Shown piece by piece: positions 16,037 through 25,317 of a DNA stretch of 64,000 nucleotides (the first letter of the stretch is position 1; every line of letters begins with the position of its first letter). Below the pieces are notes generated by a model. The model saw nothing but the letters and a program-made list of their open reading frames with translations. It made no database searches and was not told where the DNA came from. The position numbers and the translations under genes were made by a program. The stretch is from assembly GCF_034356035.1 (NCBI RefSeq), contig NZ_CP136423.1:2418001-2482000 (forward strand), written 5' to 3'. This stretch comes from Blautia hydrogenotrophica DSM 10507 (GTDB taxonomy: Bacteria > Bacillota > Clostridia > Lachnospirales > Lachnospiraceae).

Positions 16037-17524
16037 TTACTTTAAGTTGCTGTAGCCCATCAAAGACTCGTCCACCGCTCTGGCCGCCTCTCTTCCCTCA
16101 CGGATTGCCCAGACCACCAAAGACTGCCCTCTGTGCATATCTCCTGCCGTAAACACTCTCTCGGCACTCGTCTGATAATCTCCCTGGCGTGTGTACACAT
16201 TTGACCGGGAGTCCAGCTCTACGTGAAAGGCATCCGCCACATATCCCTGGGTTCCCAGAAAACCGGCCGCGATCAATACCAGGTCCGCCGGTATCGTCCT
16301 CTCCGTCCCCTCCACAGGCTCCATACTTTTTCGCCCCGTTTTCGGGTTTTCCTTCGCTTCCAGACTGACAATTTTCAGCTTGCAGATCCGGCCCTCCTTG
16401 TCCTTCACAAACTCTTTGACTGTAGTCTGATAGACACGAGGGTCATGGCCGTAGACAGCGATGGCTTCCTCCTGCCCGTAATCCGTCTTGCACACCTTGG
16501 GCCACTGGGGCCAGGGATTATCCTCGGCTCTCTCGTCCGGCGCCTTCGGCATCATTTCCAGCTGCGTCACCGTCTTCGCGCCCAGGCGGATGGCAGTACC
16601 TACGCAGTCGTTTCCGGTGTCTCCGCCGCCGATCACCACCACATGTCTGTCCTTAGCGTCGATATACTCTCCGTCTCTCAGGCTGGAATCCAAAAGGCTT
16701 TTCGTCACAGAGGTCAAAAAATCAACCGCAAAATAGATGCCCTTCGCCTCTCTTCCAGGTGCCTGGATATCTCTGGGATTCGACGCCCCGCAGCACAGAA
16801 CCACCCGGTCAAATTCGTCCAGCAGTTCTTTGGATTTTTTATCTCTTCCCACATCTACGCCGGTGACAAAGGTCACTCCCTCAGACTCCATAAGGGCAAT
16901 CCGCCTGTCTATGATCTTCTTCTCCAATTTCATATTAGGGATACCGTAGCGCAGCAGACCTCCCACCCGGTCATGACGTTCAAACACTGTCACCTGGTGA
17001 CCTCTGCGGTTTAACTGAGCGGCTGCCGCAAGTCCCGCGGGGCCGCTGCCTACCACTGCCACCGTCTTACCGGTGCGCACCTTTGGCGGCCTTGGCTGAA
17101 TCATTCCGCTGGCCCAGGCGTTCTCAATGATTGCCCTCTCGTTTTCTTTGGTGGAGACCGGCTCCCCATTCAGATTACAGGTACAGGCAGCTTCGCACAG
17201 GGCCGGGCAGACCCGGGAGGTAAACTCAGGAAAACAGTTGGTTTTATTCAGTCTCGCGTAAGCTTTCTCCCAGTTCCCAGAATACACCAGATCGTTCCAT
17301 TCCGGCACCAAGTTTTGCAACGGGCATCCTGAGACCATCCCCGCAATCATCACCCCTGCCTGGCAAAATGGCACACCACATGCCATACAGCGTGCTCCTT
17401 GAAGCTGCTGCTCCGTTTTAGGCAGGTTTCCATGAAACTCCCTAAAATTTTTGATGCGCTCTAATGGCGCCGCACACTCTCCCACCTTACGCTCATATTC
17501 TAAAAATCCTGTCGGTTTTCCCAT
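16037..17524 (-). CDS. gltD: Glutamate synthase, small subunit
   Basis: A 495-residue beta subunit of NADPH-dependent glutamate synthase, which takes electrons from NAD(P)H and feeds the large subunit. The N-terminal third holds the two Fe-S cluster cysteine sets (CMACGVPFCQ, CPLQNL, CPALCEAACTC). Then come an FAD-binding GxGxxG (VVGSGPAGLAAAAQL near 151) and an NAD(P)H-binding motif (VVIGGGDTGNDCVG near 287). AGGAGGAAG precedes the ATG, and the gltB stop lies only 12 bases upstream, so the two subunits are co-expressed from the gltB promoter at 22150-22178. Confidence 0.96.
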   Translation of the reverse strand: MGKPTGFLEYERKVGECAAPLERIKNFREFHGNLPKTEQQLQGARCMACGVPFCQAGVMIAGMVSGCPLQNLVPEWNDLVYSGNWEKAYARLNKTNCFPEFTSRVCPALCEAACTCNLNGEPVSTKENERAIIENAWASGMIQPRPPKVRTGKTVAVVGSGPAGLAAAAQLNRRGHQVTVFERHDRVGGLLRYGIPNMKLEKKIIDRRIALMESEGVTFVTGVDVGRDKKSKELLDEFDRVVLCCGASNPRDIQAPGREAKGIYFAVDFLTSVTKSLLDSSLRDGEYIDAKDRHVVVIGGGDTGNDCVGTAIRLGAKTVTQLEMMPKAPDERAEDNPWPQWPKVCKTDYGQEEAIAVYGHDPRVYQTTVKEFVKDKEGRICKLKIVSLEAKENPKTGRKSMEPVEGTERTIPADLVLIAAGFLGTQGYVADAFHVELDSRSNVYTRQGDYQTSAERVFTAGDMHRGQSLVVWAIREGREAARAVDESLMGYSNLK

Positions 17525-17536
17525 CTCGTCTTCCTC

Positions 17537-20500
17537 CTAGTGCCGTGTACTCTCATAAAATGCTTCAATCTGCGCCTGCTCTGGACTCATTCCCTTCTCC
17601 TCTAACTTCGCACTTAGCCGCATCATCCGTTTATAGTCATTAGGGATGATCTTCTTGAAATTCGGCAGGTACCGATCAAAATTCTCCAAAACTTCTCTTC
17701 CCTTGGGAGAGTCGGTATATTTTACATGCTCCTCGATCATGTCTCTCAGTGTTTCCGCCTCTGCTTTCGTCTCCACCGTCCCAATGGAGATCATCTCTTT
17801 ATTCAAATTCTTGTAGAGATTTCTTTTCTCATCCAACACGTAAGCGATTCCGCCACTCATGCCGGCAGCAAAGTTCTTTCCAGTGGGCCCTAAGATCACC
17901 ACACGGCCCCCTGTCATATACTCACAGCCGTGTTCTCCCACGCCTTCCACCACTGCATTTGCCCCGGAATTGCGTACGCAGAAACGTTCTCCTGCCTTCC
18001 CATTGATGTAGGCCTCTCCGCTGGTCGCTCCGTAGAGGGCCACATTTCCCACGATCACGTTAGCCTCCGGGCGATATGGGGCATTTTTCGGCGGATGCAC
18101 AATCAGCTTTCCGCCAGAGAGTCCTTTTCCAAAGTAATCGTTGGAATCTCCCGTCAGTTCTAAGGTCAGTCCTTTCGGAATAAAGGCCCCAAAACTCTGA
18201 CCTCCCGTCCCCGTACATTCCACCAGGTAAGTGTCTGGTTCCAAACTCACGCCGAATTTTCTGGTAAGCTCAGAACCCAGGATTGTCCCGAAAGCTCTGT
18301 CTGTATTTCCCACTTTTACTTTCAGCCTTTTTTTCTCCCCATGGTCCATAGCGTCTCTTAACTTCTTCAAAAGGATTTTCTCATCCAGCGTCTCCTGAAG
18401 CTTAAAGTCGTAGACTGCCGCCGGGTCGAAGATCACTTTCTCATTCTGACTCACAAAGGGATTGTTCAAAATCGCGCTTAAATCCACCCGGTCCGCATGA
18501 CGGTTTTTTAAACCTTCCCGGCGTCTGAGCAAATCGGTTCTCCCCACCATCTCATCCACGGTGCGAAGCCCCAGCCTGGCCATATGCTCTCTTAAATCCT
18601 GAGCGATAAAGCGCATGAAGTTCACCACATACTCCGGTTTTCCGCGGAAGCGCTTTCTAAGCTCGGGGTTCTGTGTGGCGACTCCCACGGGGCAGGTATC
18701 CAGATTGCATACCCGCATCATCACGCATCCTAACGTCACCAACGGAGCCGTGGCAAACCCAAATTCCTCTGCCCCTAAAAGAGCGGCGATCGCCACATCC
18801 CGGCCGCTCATCAGTTTTCCGTCTGTCTCCACCACTACACGGTTTCGAAGCCCGTTTCGTATCAGAGTCTGGTGAGTCTCTGCCAGACCCAGCTCCCAGG
18901 GCAGTCCTGCACTGTGGATGGAACTTCTCGGAGCCGCCCCAGTGCCTCCGTCATAACCAGAAATCAGGACCACCTGAGCTCCGGCTTTTGCCACGCCGGC
19001 CGCCACCGTTCCCACACCGGCCTCGGATACCAACTTCACAGAGATTCTCGCCTTTTGATTTGCGCTCTTCAAATCGTAAATCAACTGGGCCAAGTCCTCG
19101 ATGGAATAGATATCGTGATGGGGCGGCGGAGAAATCAAGGACACACCGGGAGTGGAGTGCCGCGTCTTCGCGATCCACGGATACACCTTCTTCGCAGGCA
19201 GATGGCCTCCCTCTCCAGGCTTCGCTCCCTGCGCCATCTTGATCTGTATCTCATCGGCACTGACCAGATAGCGGCTGGTCACCCCGAACCGGCCCGATGC
19301 CACCTGCTTGATGGCGGAGCATTTCTGAGCCGATTCCAGGCGTTCCTCACTCTCCCCGCCTTCACCGGAATTTGATCTCCCGTGGAGCCGATTCATGGCT
19401 ATGGCCAAAGTCTCATGCGCTTCCTGGGAAATGGAACCATAAGACATGGCCCCAGTCTTAAACCGGCGCACAATAGAGTCCACGCTCTCTACCTCCTTGA
19501 TGGGAATTCCCTTCTCAGGATAGCAAAAGTCCATCATGCTTCGCAGATAGCCGGATTCCTCGCGGTTTACCATCTGTGTGTACTGCTTGAACATCGAATA
19601 GTCTCCGCGTCTGGTGGATTCCTGGAGCAAATGGATGGTCACAGGATTGTAGCGGTGTTCCTCCCCCTGGCTCCTCTCCTTGTGTCTTCCCATGCTGTCG
19701 AGCGTCTGGTCCACTTCTAATCCCAGAGGGTCGAAGGCCTCTGAGTGTCTCGCGTCCACCTCGTCGGCGATATCCCGCAAGGTGATGCCGCCGACTCTGC
19801 TGACCGTCCCGGTAAAATATCTGCACACCACTTCCTCCGATATTCCCACTGCCTCAAACATCTTAGAGCCTTGATAAGACTGAATCGTGGAAATTCCCAT
19901 CTTAGAGGCAATCTTGACAATCCCGGAGAGTACTGCATGATTGTAATCGTCCACCGCCGCATAGTAGTCTTTTCCGATCATGGTCTCAATCAGCTCATGA
20001 ATCGTCTCCTGCGCCAGATAAGGATTGACGGCGGAGGCCCCGTATCCCAGAAGGGTTGCGAAATGGTGAACCTCCCTGGGCTCCCCGGACTCGAGGATAA
20101 TGGAAACCGAGGTGCGCTTTTTTGTTCTGACCAGATACTGATGAACCGCCGACACTGCCAGCAAGGAAGGAATCGCCACATGATTTTCATCTACTCCCCG
20201 GTCTGACAAAATCAGAATGCTGGTTCCTTTTTTGTAGGCGCGTTCCACCTCCACATACACGTGGTCAATCGCACGTTCCAGGGGTGTGCTCTTATAATAA
20301 GTGATCGGTATCACAGCCACTTGAAAGCCCTTTGCGGAAATATTTTTGATCTTCAAAAGATCGGTGTTGGTCAGGATGGGATTTTCAATTTTTAAGACCC
20401 GACAGTTTTCCCCGTTCTCCTCCAAAAGATTTCCGTCCCGTCCCACGTACACGGTGGTGGAGGTTACGATCTTCTCCCGAATCGCGTCGATGGGCGGATT

Positions 20501-22075
20501 CGTCACCTGGGCGAAAAGCTGTTTGAAGTAGTGAAACAACGGCTGGTGTTTGTCAGAGAGCACGGCCAGAGGTGTGTCTACTCCCATGGCACTGGTACTC
20601 TCCGTCCCATTCAGGGCCATATCCCGAATCGAGGTGCGGTATTCTTCAAAGGAATATCCAAAGGCCTTCTGAAGTCTGGTCCGCTCCTCGTCGCTGTATT
20701 CTGGCACCGGCTGGTTAGGGATTTTCAGATCTTTCAGATGAATCAGATTGCTGTCCAGCCACTCCCCGTAGGGTTGTTTTGAGGCATAGTAGCTCTTGAC
20801 CTCATCGTCGCTGAAGACTCTTCCTCTCACGGTGTCCACCAGAAGAATCTTTCCTGGATAGAGCCTCTCTTTTTGTACCACCTTTTCTTCCGGCACAGAA
20901 AGTGCGCCGACCTCAGAGGCCAAAATCAATTCATCCTCTTTTGTCACGTAGTAGCGGGAAGGCCGCAGGCCATTTCTGTCCAGGACCGCTCCCATCACGT
21001 CCCCGTCGGAAAACACGATCGCTGCCGGCCCGTCCCAGGGCTCCATCATGGTCGCGTAATACTGATAAAAATCTCGGATTTCCTGTGAAATCGTGTCGTT
21101 ATTCGCCCAGGGCTCTGGAATCGCTGCCATCACCGCCAGAGGTAGTTCTAAACCGCTCATCATCAAAAACTCCAAAGTGTTGTCCAACATCGCAGAATCA
21201 GACCCTTGTGTATCCACCACCGGCAAGACACGATAAAGATCACTTTCCAACCTAGAAGAAGAGAGCGTCTCTTCTCGGGCCAACATTTTATCGGCATTTC
21301 CCCGAATTGTATTGATCTCCCCATTATGTACAATCAGTCGATTGGGATGCGCCCTCTCCCAGCTGGGATTTGTATTGGTGCTGAACCTGGAATGTACCAC
21401 GGCAATTGCAGACTCATAATTCAGGTTCTGAAGATCGCCGAAAAAGGTACGCAACTGCCCCACCAAAAACATTCCCTTATAGACAATCGTGCGGCTAGAG
21501 AGAGAGGACACGTAGGTGTTGTCGTTGCTCTGCTCAAATATTCGGCGCACAATGTACAGCTTTCTGTCAAATTCCAGACCTTTCTCTACATCCGCTGGTT
21601 TCCCGATGAATGCCTGAAGGATATGGGGCATACAGTCCCGCGCTTTCTGCCCGAGAACCTCCGGTCTGGTGGGCACCTTGCGCCATCCCAGAAAATCCAT
21701 GCCTTCCTTCTCCACGATGATCTCAAACATCTTTTTCGCCTGATTTCTCTTCAGCTCATTTTGAGGAAAAAAGAACATTCCCACGGCGTACTCCCTCTCT
21801 GCGCCCAGGGTAATCCCAGATTTTTCACAGACCTCTGAAAAAAAATTGTGGGAAATCTGTAAAAGAATTCCGACGCCGTCTCCGGTCTTGCCCTCAGCGT
21901 CCTTCCCGGCTCTGTGTTCCAGATTTTCCACGATTTTCAATGCCTTCTCCACAATTCCATGGTTCTTTTGTCCCCGAATATTCACCACCGCTCCAATTCC
22001 GCAGTTGTCATGCTCAAACTGGGGACTGTACAATCCCTGCCATTCCTTCTCTGTCTTACGCATCTGTTGGTTCAT
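17537..22075 (-). CDS. gltB: Glutamate synthase, large subunit
   Basis: A 1512-residue alpha subunit that converts glutamine plus 2-oxoglutarate to two glutamates. A short propeptide precedes the glutaminase nucleophile (HDNCGIGAV, Cys25 from the chosen start). The glutamine amidotransferase domain runs to about 430, the central domain to about 780, and the FMN-binding synthase domain to about 1200 with the 3Fe-4S cysteines in CVMMRVCNLDTCPVGVA. The GXGXG repeat domain closes the protein. GAGGG is two bases from ATG 22081 and eight from ATG 22075, so the second is preferred; the difference is two residues. It heads the gltBD operon with a good promoter. Confidence 0.97.
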   Translation of the reverse strand: MNQQMRKTEKEWQGLYSPQFEHDNCGIGAVVNIRGQKNHGIVEKALKIVENLEHRAGKDAEGKTGDGVGILLQISHNFFSEVCEKSGITLGAEREYAVGMFFFPQNELKRNQAKKMFEIIVEKEGMDFLGWRKVPTRPEVLGQKARDCMPHILQAFIGKPADVEKGLEFDRKLYIVRRIFEQSNDNTYVSSLSSRTIVYKGMFLVGQLRTFFGDLQNLNYESAIAVVHSRFSTNTNPSWERAHPNRLIVHNGEINTIRGNADKMLAREETLSSSRLESDLYRVLPVVDTQGSDSAMLDNTLEFLMMSGLELPLAVMAAIPEPWANNDTISQEIRDFYQYYATMMEPWDGPAAIVFSDGDVMGAVLDRNGLRPSRYYVTKEDELILASEVGALSVPEEKVVQKERLYPGKILLVDTVRGRVFSDDEVKSYYASKQPYGEWLDSNLIHLKDLKIPNQPVPEYSDEERTRLQKAFGYSFEEYRTSIRDMALNGTESTSAMGVDTPLAVLSDKHQPLFHYFKQLFAQVTNPPIDAIREKIVTSTTVYVGRDGNLLEENGENCRVLKIENPILTNTDLLKIKNISAKGFQVAVIPITYYKSTPLERAIDHVYVEVERAYKKGTSILILSDRGVDENHVAIPSLLAVSAVHQYLVRTKKRTSVSIILESGEPREVHHFATLLGYGASAVNPYLAQETIHELIETMIGKDYYAAVDDYNHAVLSGIVKIASKMGISTIQSYQGSKMFEAVGISEEVVCRYFTGTVSRVGGITLRDIADEVDARHSEAFDPLGLEVDQTLDSMGRHKERSQGEEHRYNPVTIHLLQESTRRGDYSMFKQYTQMVNREESGYLRSMMDFCYPEKGIPIKEVESVDSIVRRFKTGAMSYGSISQEAHETLAIAMNRLHGRSNSGEGGESEERLESAQKCSAIKQVASGRFGVTSRYLVSADEIQIKMAQGAKPGEGGHLPAKKVYPWIAKTRHSTPGVSLISPPPHHDIYSIEDLAQLIYDLKSANQKARISVKLVSEAGVGTVAAGVAKAGAQVVLISGYDGGTGAAPRSSIHSAGLPWELGLAETHQTLIRNGLRNRVVVETDGKLMSGRDVAIAALLGAEEFGFATAPLVTLGCVMMRVCNLDTCPVGVATQNPELRKRFRGKPEYVVNFMRFIAQDLREHMARLGLRTVDEMVGRTDLLRRREGLKNRHADRVDLSAILNNPFVSQNEKVIFDPAAVYDFKLQETLDEKILLKKLRDAMDHGEKKRLKVKVGNTDRAFGTILGSELTRKFGVSLEPDTYLVECTGTGGQSFGAFIPKGLTLELTGDSNDYFGKGLSGGKLIVHPPKNAPYRPEANVIVGNVALYGATSGEAYINGKAGERFCVRNSGANAVVEGVGEHGCEYMTGGRVVILGPTGKNFAAGMSGGIAYVLDEKRNLYKNLNKEMISIGTVETKAEAETLRDMIEEHVKYTDSPKGREVLENFDRYLPNFKKIIPNDYKRMMRLSAKLEEKGMSPEQAQIEAFYESTRH

Positions 22076-22149
22076 GTCCATCTCCCTCTTTCTGTCTGTT
22101 CTATCGCTCTTTGCTTTCTGTCAAAGTCCCGCTTTAAACGATTAACGCT

Positions 22150-22178
22150 ACTATACACTAAAACTTTCACAATGTAAA
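22150..22178 (-). promoter_or_regulatory. gltBD promoter
   Basis: TTTACA (22178-22173), 17-bp spacer, TATAGT (22155-22150) on the - strand, giving a leader of about 68 nt before gltB. Too short for a large riboswitch. Confidence 0.7.
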
Positions 22179-22344
22179 GAGAGAAACGTAATTTTTTTAA
22201 GTTTTATTAATTTAAACATTATTATATAAACTTAATCTTGAATAAACTTTATATAATTATTACACTTTAAAATTTATTTCAAACCTTCCGTTGTACATTT
22301 TTTACAATGGGAAAAAACAGAGAGTTTCTGTTCTGGAAAAGGGG
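22179..22344. other. AT-rich spacer upstream of gltB, no gene seen
   Basis: A very AT-rich stretch with many TTTATA/TTTAAA tracts, clearly lower in GC than its surroundings. It could act as an UP-element or curved DNA upstream of the gltB promoter (inference). I see no ORF with a ribosome site and no structured RNA. Confidence 0.5.
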
Positions 22345-22372
22345 AAAGCCGATACCCTGAGGTACCGGCTTA
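22345..22372 (-). terminator. Probable terminator of the rseP/SpoIID-like operon
   Basis: AGCCGGTACC and GGTATCGGCT form a 10-bp stem (one mismatch) with loop TCAG, followed on the - strand by TTCCCCTTTTCC. A weaker AAAGG/CCTTT hairpin with T6 lies at about 22388-22409. Both are downstream of the small gene at 22512. Confidence 0.5.
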
Positions 22373-22511
22373 TGAAAAAGAAAAAGATTTAAAAAAGGTC
22401 TTTGGCCTTTGTGCAATTATACTATACAAACTAATTGTGTTATTTTTGTGAAATAAGGTACAGAAAAAAGTGAAAAAAAAGTGAACTTTTTCAAACCTGT
22501 TTTCCGTGCAC

Positions 22512-22682
22512 TCAATCTTCATAGTCTTCCCTACAGTCCTCACAGGAGGAATCCCTGCTGCACCGAAACCTCTGTATCTTATCACTAACCCTGCTGCAAG
22601 TCGCTTTCGTGTAAAGGATGGTCAGGGTCACTTCGCTTTGATCTTTGGGACACACCCGAGTATGTATCTCGGTAAAATCCAT
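22512..22682 (-). CDS. Small Cys-rich acidic protein, 56 residues, unknown function
   Basis: A short gene starting MDFTEIHTRVCPKDQSEVTL and ending CREDYED, with AGGAG eight bases before the ATG (22691-22695), immediately after the SpoIID-like gene (28-base gap). Five cysteines occur, at 11, 29, 41, 47 and 50; the last three form CSRDSSCEDC, resembling a metal-binding or redox cluster. The strand, spacing and ribosome site all support a real gene at the end of the uppS-rseP operon. I do not recognise the family. It is too short to stand out among longer overlapping frames. Confidence 0.65.
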   Translation of the reverse strand: MDFTEIHTRVCPKDQSEVTLTILYTKATCSRVSDKIQRFRCSRDSSCEDCREDYED

Positions 22683-22710
22683 AGATATCTCTCCTTTGTT
22701 TTCTCCTTCT

Positions 22711-24009
22711 TTAGTTCAGCTCTGCAATTCTAGTGACCGCTACATAGATCTCTTGTATCTTATACCAGGTAGAATAGTCCACAATTCCCGTTTCAGGCAG
22801 GCCGAAGACTCCCTGGAACTGTCGGACCGCATTTTTCGTCTGTTCATCGTAGTCTCCGTTCACCGTCACAGTAGGCAAAGCCGGGTAGGACTTGGCGATG
22901 GCATTTAGCTGCTCCTGAATCTGTCGCACTTTTGCCCCATTCGCCCCGATATCTAAATCGTATCTCGGCCAGGAGGCCGGAATACCAGAGATCTCCTCCG
23001 CAGTGTTGATGTACATGCTGTCTCCGTAATAGTACCGCAGAATCTCAATGGCAGAATATCCCTGGTCCCCTAGATATTTAGACCCCCATTGAGTCATCCA
23101 GTTCGGGCAGGTGACTTTCTGCCCGTCACAGTACTGTGTCAGAATCGGCTGGCGCACATTGGGACGTGAGAGGTAATTTGAAAACAACTCATCCACAATT
23201 CTAGAAATGCTGTCAAAAATATTCCTTCCTGGAATCCACTTGTGATCGTAGGCCGTGGAAGACGTAATCGTAAAATCATATCCCTTGTTTCGGTACCACT
23301 CGGTATATACCCGGTTCAATGTAAAAGACATGATAGCCAGCACATTCGCCCGAATCGTGTCATCCGGCCAGGTGGCATAAATCTCGCTGCTGGCCACATT
23401 TTTTATATAATCTTTGTAGCGCACATAATAATCTTCTACACTGGTATCCTGAATTGGTCCGTCATGGACCACCACATACTCAGGAATCACGACTCTGCTG
23501 AGCACGATCTCTCCAGACTCGTTAACTGGTTTGATCTCTTCCTCCGGTATCTTAGACGGATAGTCTCCAAACAGAGTGTGCGCCGGAATCACGATTCTCT
23601 CGAATGCCTCCTGACCATCTATGGGCCTTAGACTCACCGGCTGAACGGCAGTTTCTCCCGGTAGAATCTCAGTACCGGCGATATCTACCGGCTCGAATCC
23701 TTCAGCGTCCACACGAATCGTATACTCTGAATACGGCTGGTATTCTCCTGGCGACATGCTATACTCCAACGGTGGCGCTGACAGTTCCAGCGTGGGACTG
23801 TTGCCGGAATTGTCTGTCTGAACCTTTTCCAGTATGTTTCCCGGCTCTCCTGTATACGAAACCGAGATCTCGGCCCGGTCAATGGGACGACTCCCGATGG
23901 ATGACTGAACCACCACCTGCAGCCGCCCTTTGTCCACTTGATTCTCTTGCATGATACGCATATTCAATGTCCAAAACCTCTCAAATTCCTGTCTGGACAG
24001 TATATGCAC
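22711..24009 (-). CDS. SpoIID-like protein with carboxypeptidase-regulatory-like and peptidoglycan-binding domains
   Basis: A 432-residue protein without an obvious signal peptide. Residues 26-130 form a beta-rich domain resembling the carboxypeptidase regulatory fold. Residues about 190-345 resemble SpoIID/LytB (TIRANVLAIMSFTLNRVYTE, YCDGQKVTCP), a family that cuts or activates cutting of peptidoglycan during sporulation. The last 83 residues are a PG_binding_1 domain (GANGAKVRQIQEQLN, NGDYDEQTKNAVRQFQ). The apparent start is GTG at 24009, only three bases after AGGAGG; an internal ATG (MQENQVDKGR, about 23952) cannot be excluded. It follows rseP in the same operon, suggesting an envelope or spore-related role. 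Confidence 0.75.
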   Translation of the reverse strand: MHILSRQEFERFWTLNMRIMQENQVDKGRLQVVVQSSIGSRPIDRAEISVSYTGEPGNILEKVQTDNSGNSPTLELSAPPLEYSMSPGEYQPYSEYTIRVDAEGFEPVDIAGTEILPGETAVQPVSLRPIDGQEAFERIVIPAHTLFGDYPSKIPEEEIKPVNESGEIVLSRVVIPEYVVVHDGPIQDTSVEDYYVRYKDYIKNVASSEIYATWPDDTIRANVLAIMSFTLNRVYTEWYRNKGYDFTITSSTAYDHKWIPGRNIFDSISRIVDELFSNYLSRPNVRQPILTQYCDGQKVTCPNWMTQWGSKYLGDQGYSAIEILRYYYGDSMYINTAEEISGIPASWPRYDLDIGANGAKVRQIQEQLNAIAKSYPALPTVTVNGDYDEQTKNAVRQFQGVFGLPETGIVDYSTWYKIQEIYVAVTRIAELN

Positions 24010-24032
24010 GCTCCTCCTAAAAGGTGAATGTC

Positions 24033-25316
24033 CTAAAAAATTCTCATCACATCATTGTACATGACCACGACCATCAAAAGCATTAAGAGCATCAATCCTG
24101 CGAAATGTATCATACCCTCCACCTGTCGGTTCACAGGCCTTCGGAAAATCACCTCAAACAATAAGAACACAAGCCTGCCTCCATCCAGTGCCGGAAATGG
24201 AAGAAGATTCATCACTCCTAGATTGGCTGACAACAAAATAGCCAGATTCAGCATATTCATCCACACCATCAGGGTACCCTCACTCTGAGTCTGCTCATAA
24301 GTGTCCCCGATCACGTCCACAACTCCCACCGGCCCTGTAAGGTCTTTGATTCCAAACTGTCCCTGTATCAGCATTCCTATACTGTGTACAGTTGTACGTA
24401 TCCAGTACTTCACTTCCAGCGCACTGTATTTGAGCACATTTAATCCGCTCGTCTTGACACAACCTAGATTATAGTTAAATCCCATTTTCACCGTATCATA
24501 CTGTTTTGGAGTCACTGTGGTCTCATAAGATTTTCCATTCCTCTCATAAGTGAGAGTCACCGGTTCATCTCCCAAGGGATTTTTCTCAATATAATCGTCA
24601 TAGGCACCACTTTCCGTTACTGATGTGCCATTGATCTTCGTGATCACGTCCCCTACCTGGATTCCTGAGCTCTCCAGCGGCATACCCTCGATCATAGACC
24701 CTACTTCCATGGAGTCGGCATTCACACGATTAAAGCCCAGCAAATATCGCGTGAGAACATCCGGCGTATAAGTGACGGTATGTTCCTGCCCATCCCGCTC
24801 AAATACGATCGTGGTAGGTTTCTGTTTCAGCTCATTGAAAATCGTGTAGGCATAGATATCATTTCCTATGTCCACATGGTACCCGTCAAATTCCTTGATA
24901 ATGTCTCCTTCTCTCAGCCCTGCCTCCTGCGCCGGAGAGTTTTCTTCCACTTCCATAACCTCTGCCGGTACATAACCAACGCAGCCCACAATAATCACCG
25001 CCAGCAAAAAAGCCATGATAAAGTTAAACACCGGTCCTGCCGCGATAATGGCAATCCGTGCCCAGGGAGACGCCGCGTTGAAACTGCCCGGCCCATCCCC
25101 GTCTTCATCTTCTCCCAGCATCATACACGAACCGCCGATCGGCAGCAGCTTCAGTGAATACCTGGTCTCTCCTCTGACTGTACTCAATAATCTCGGCCCC
25201 ATTCCCAGCGAAAATTCTTTGACCACAACATGGTTTTTCTTCGCCAGCAAAAAATGTCCCAACTCATGAAAAAGTATAATCGCACTGAAAATGATGACCG
25301 CAATTACGATTTTCAA
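24033..25316 (-). CDS. rseP: RIP zinc metalloprotease (site-2 protease), RseP family
   Basis: A 427-residue membrane protease that cuts transmembrane segments of regulatory proteins. The zinc site HELGH is at residues 17-21, two PDZ-like domains follow (ENSPAQEAGLREGDII near 135 and SMIEGMPLESSGIQVGDVI near 210), and the second metal-binding motif is LPFPALDGGRL near 380. The start is set at TTG 25316: it gives the standard N-terminus (KIVIAVIIFSAIILF), and its AGGTGG ribosome site is formed by the last two sense codons of dxr. It begins one base after the dxr stop, so translation is coupled. Confidence 0.92.
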   Translation of the reverse strand: MKIVIAVIIFSAIILFHELGHFLLAKKNHVVVKEFSLGMGPRLLSTVRGETRYSLKLLPIGGSCMMLGEDEDGDGPGSFNAASPWARIAIIAAGPVFNFIMAFLLAVIIVGCVGYVPAEVMEVEENSPAQEAGLREGDIIKEFDGYHVDIGNDIYAYTIFNELKQKPTTIVFERDGQEHTVTYTPDVLTRYLLGFNRVNADSMEVGSMIEGMPLESSGIQVGDVITKINGTSVTESGAYDDYIEKNPLGDEPVTLTYERNGKSYETTVTPKQYDTVKMGFNYNLGCVKTSGLNVLKYSALEVKYWIRTTVHSIGMLIQGQFGIKDLTGPVGVVDVIGDTYEQTQSEGTLMVWMNMLNLAILLSANLGVMNLLPFPALDGGRLVFLLFEVIFRRPVNRQVEGMIHFAGLMLLMLLMVVVMYNDVMRIF

Positions 25317-25317
25317 T

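Noticed and set aside
18951..19826. Several frames inside gltB on both strands
   Set aside because: Arise from the GC-rich codon use of gltB; none has a ribosome site or family similarity.
22370..22585. 71-codon - strand frame overlapping the small Cys-rich gene
   Set aside because: No ribosome site and it runs into the terminator-like region; the other frame (22512-22682) has AGGAG and correct spacing.
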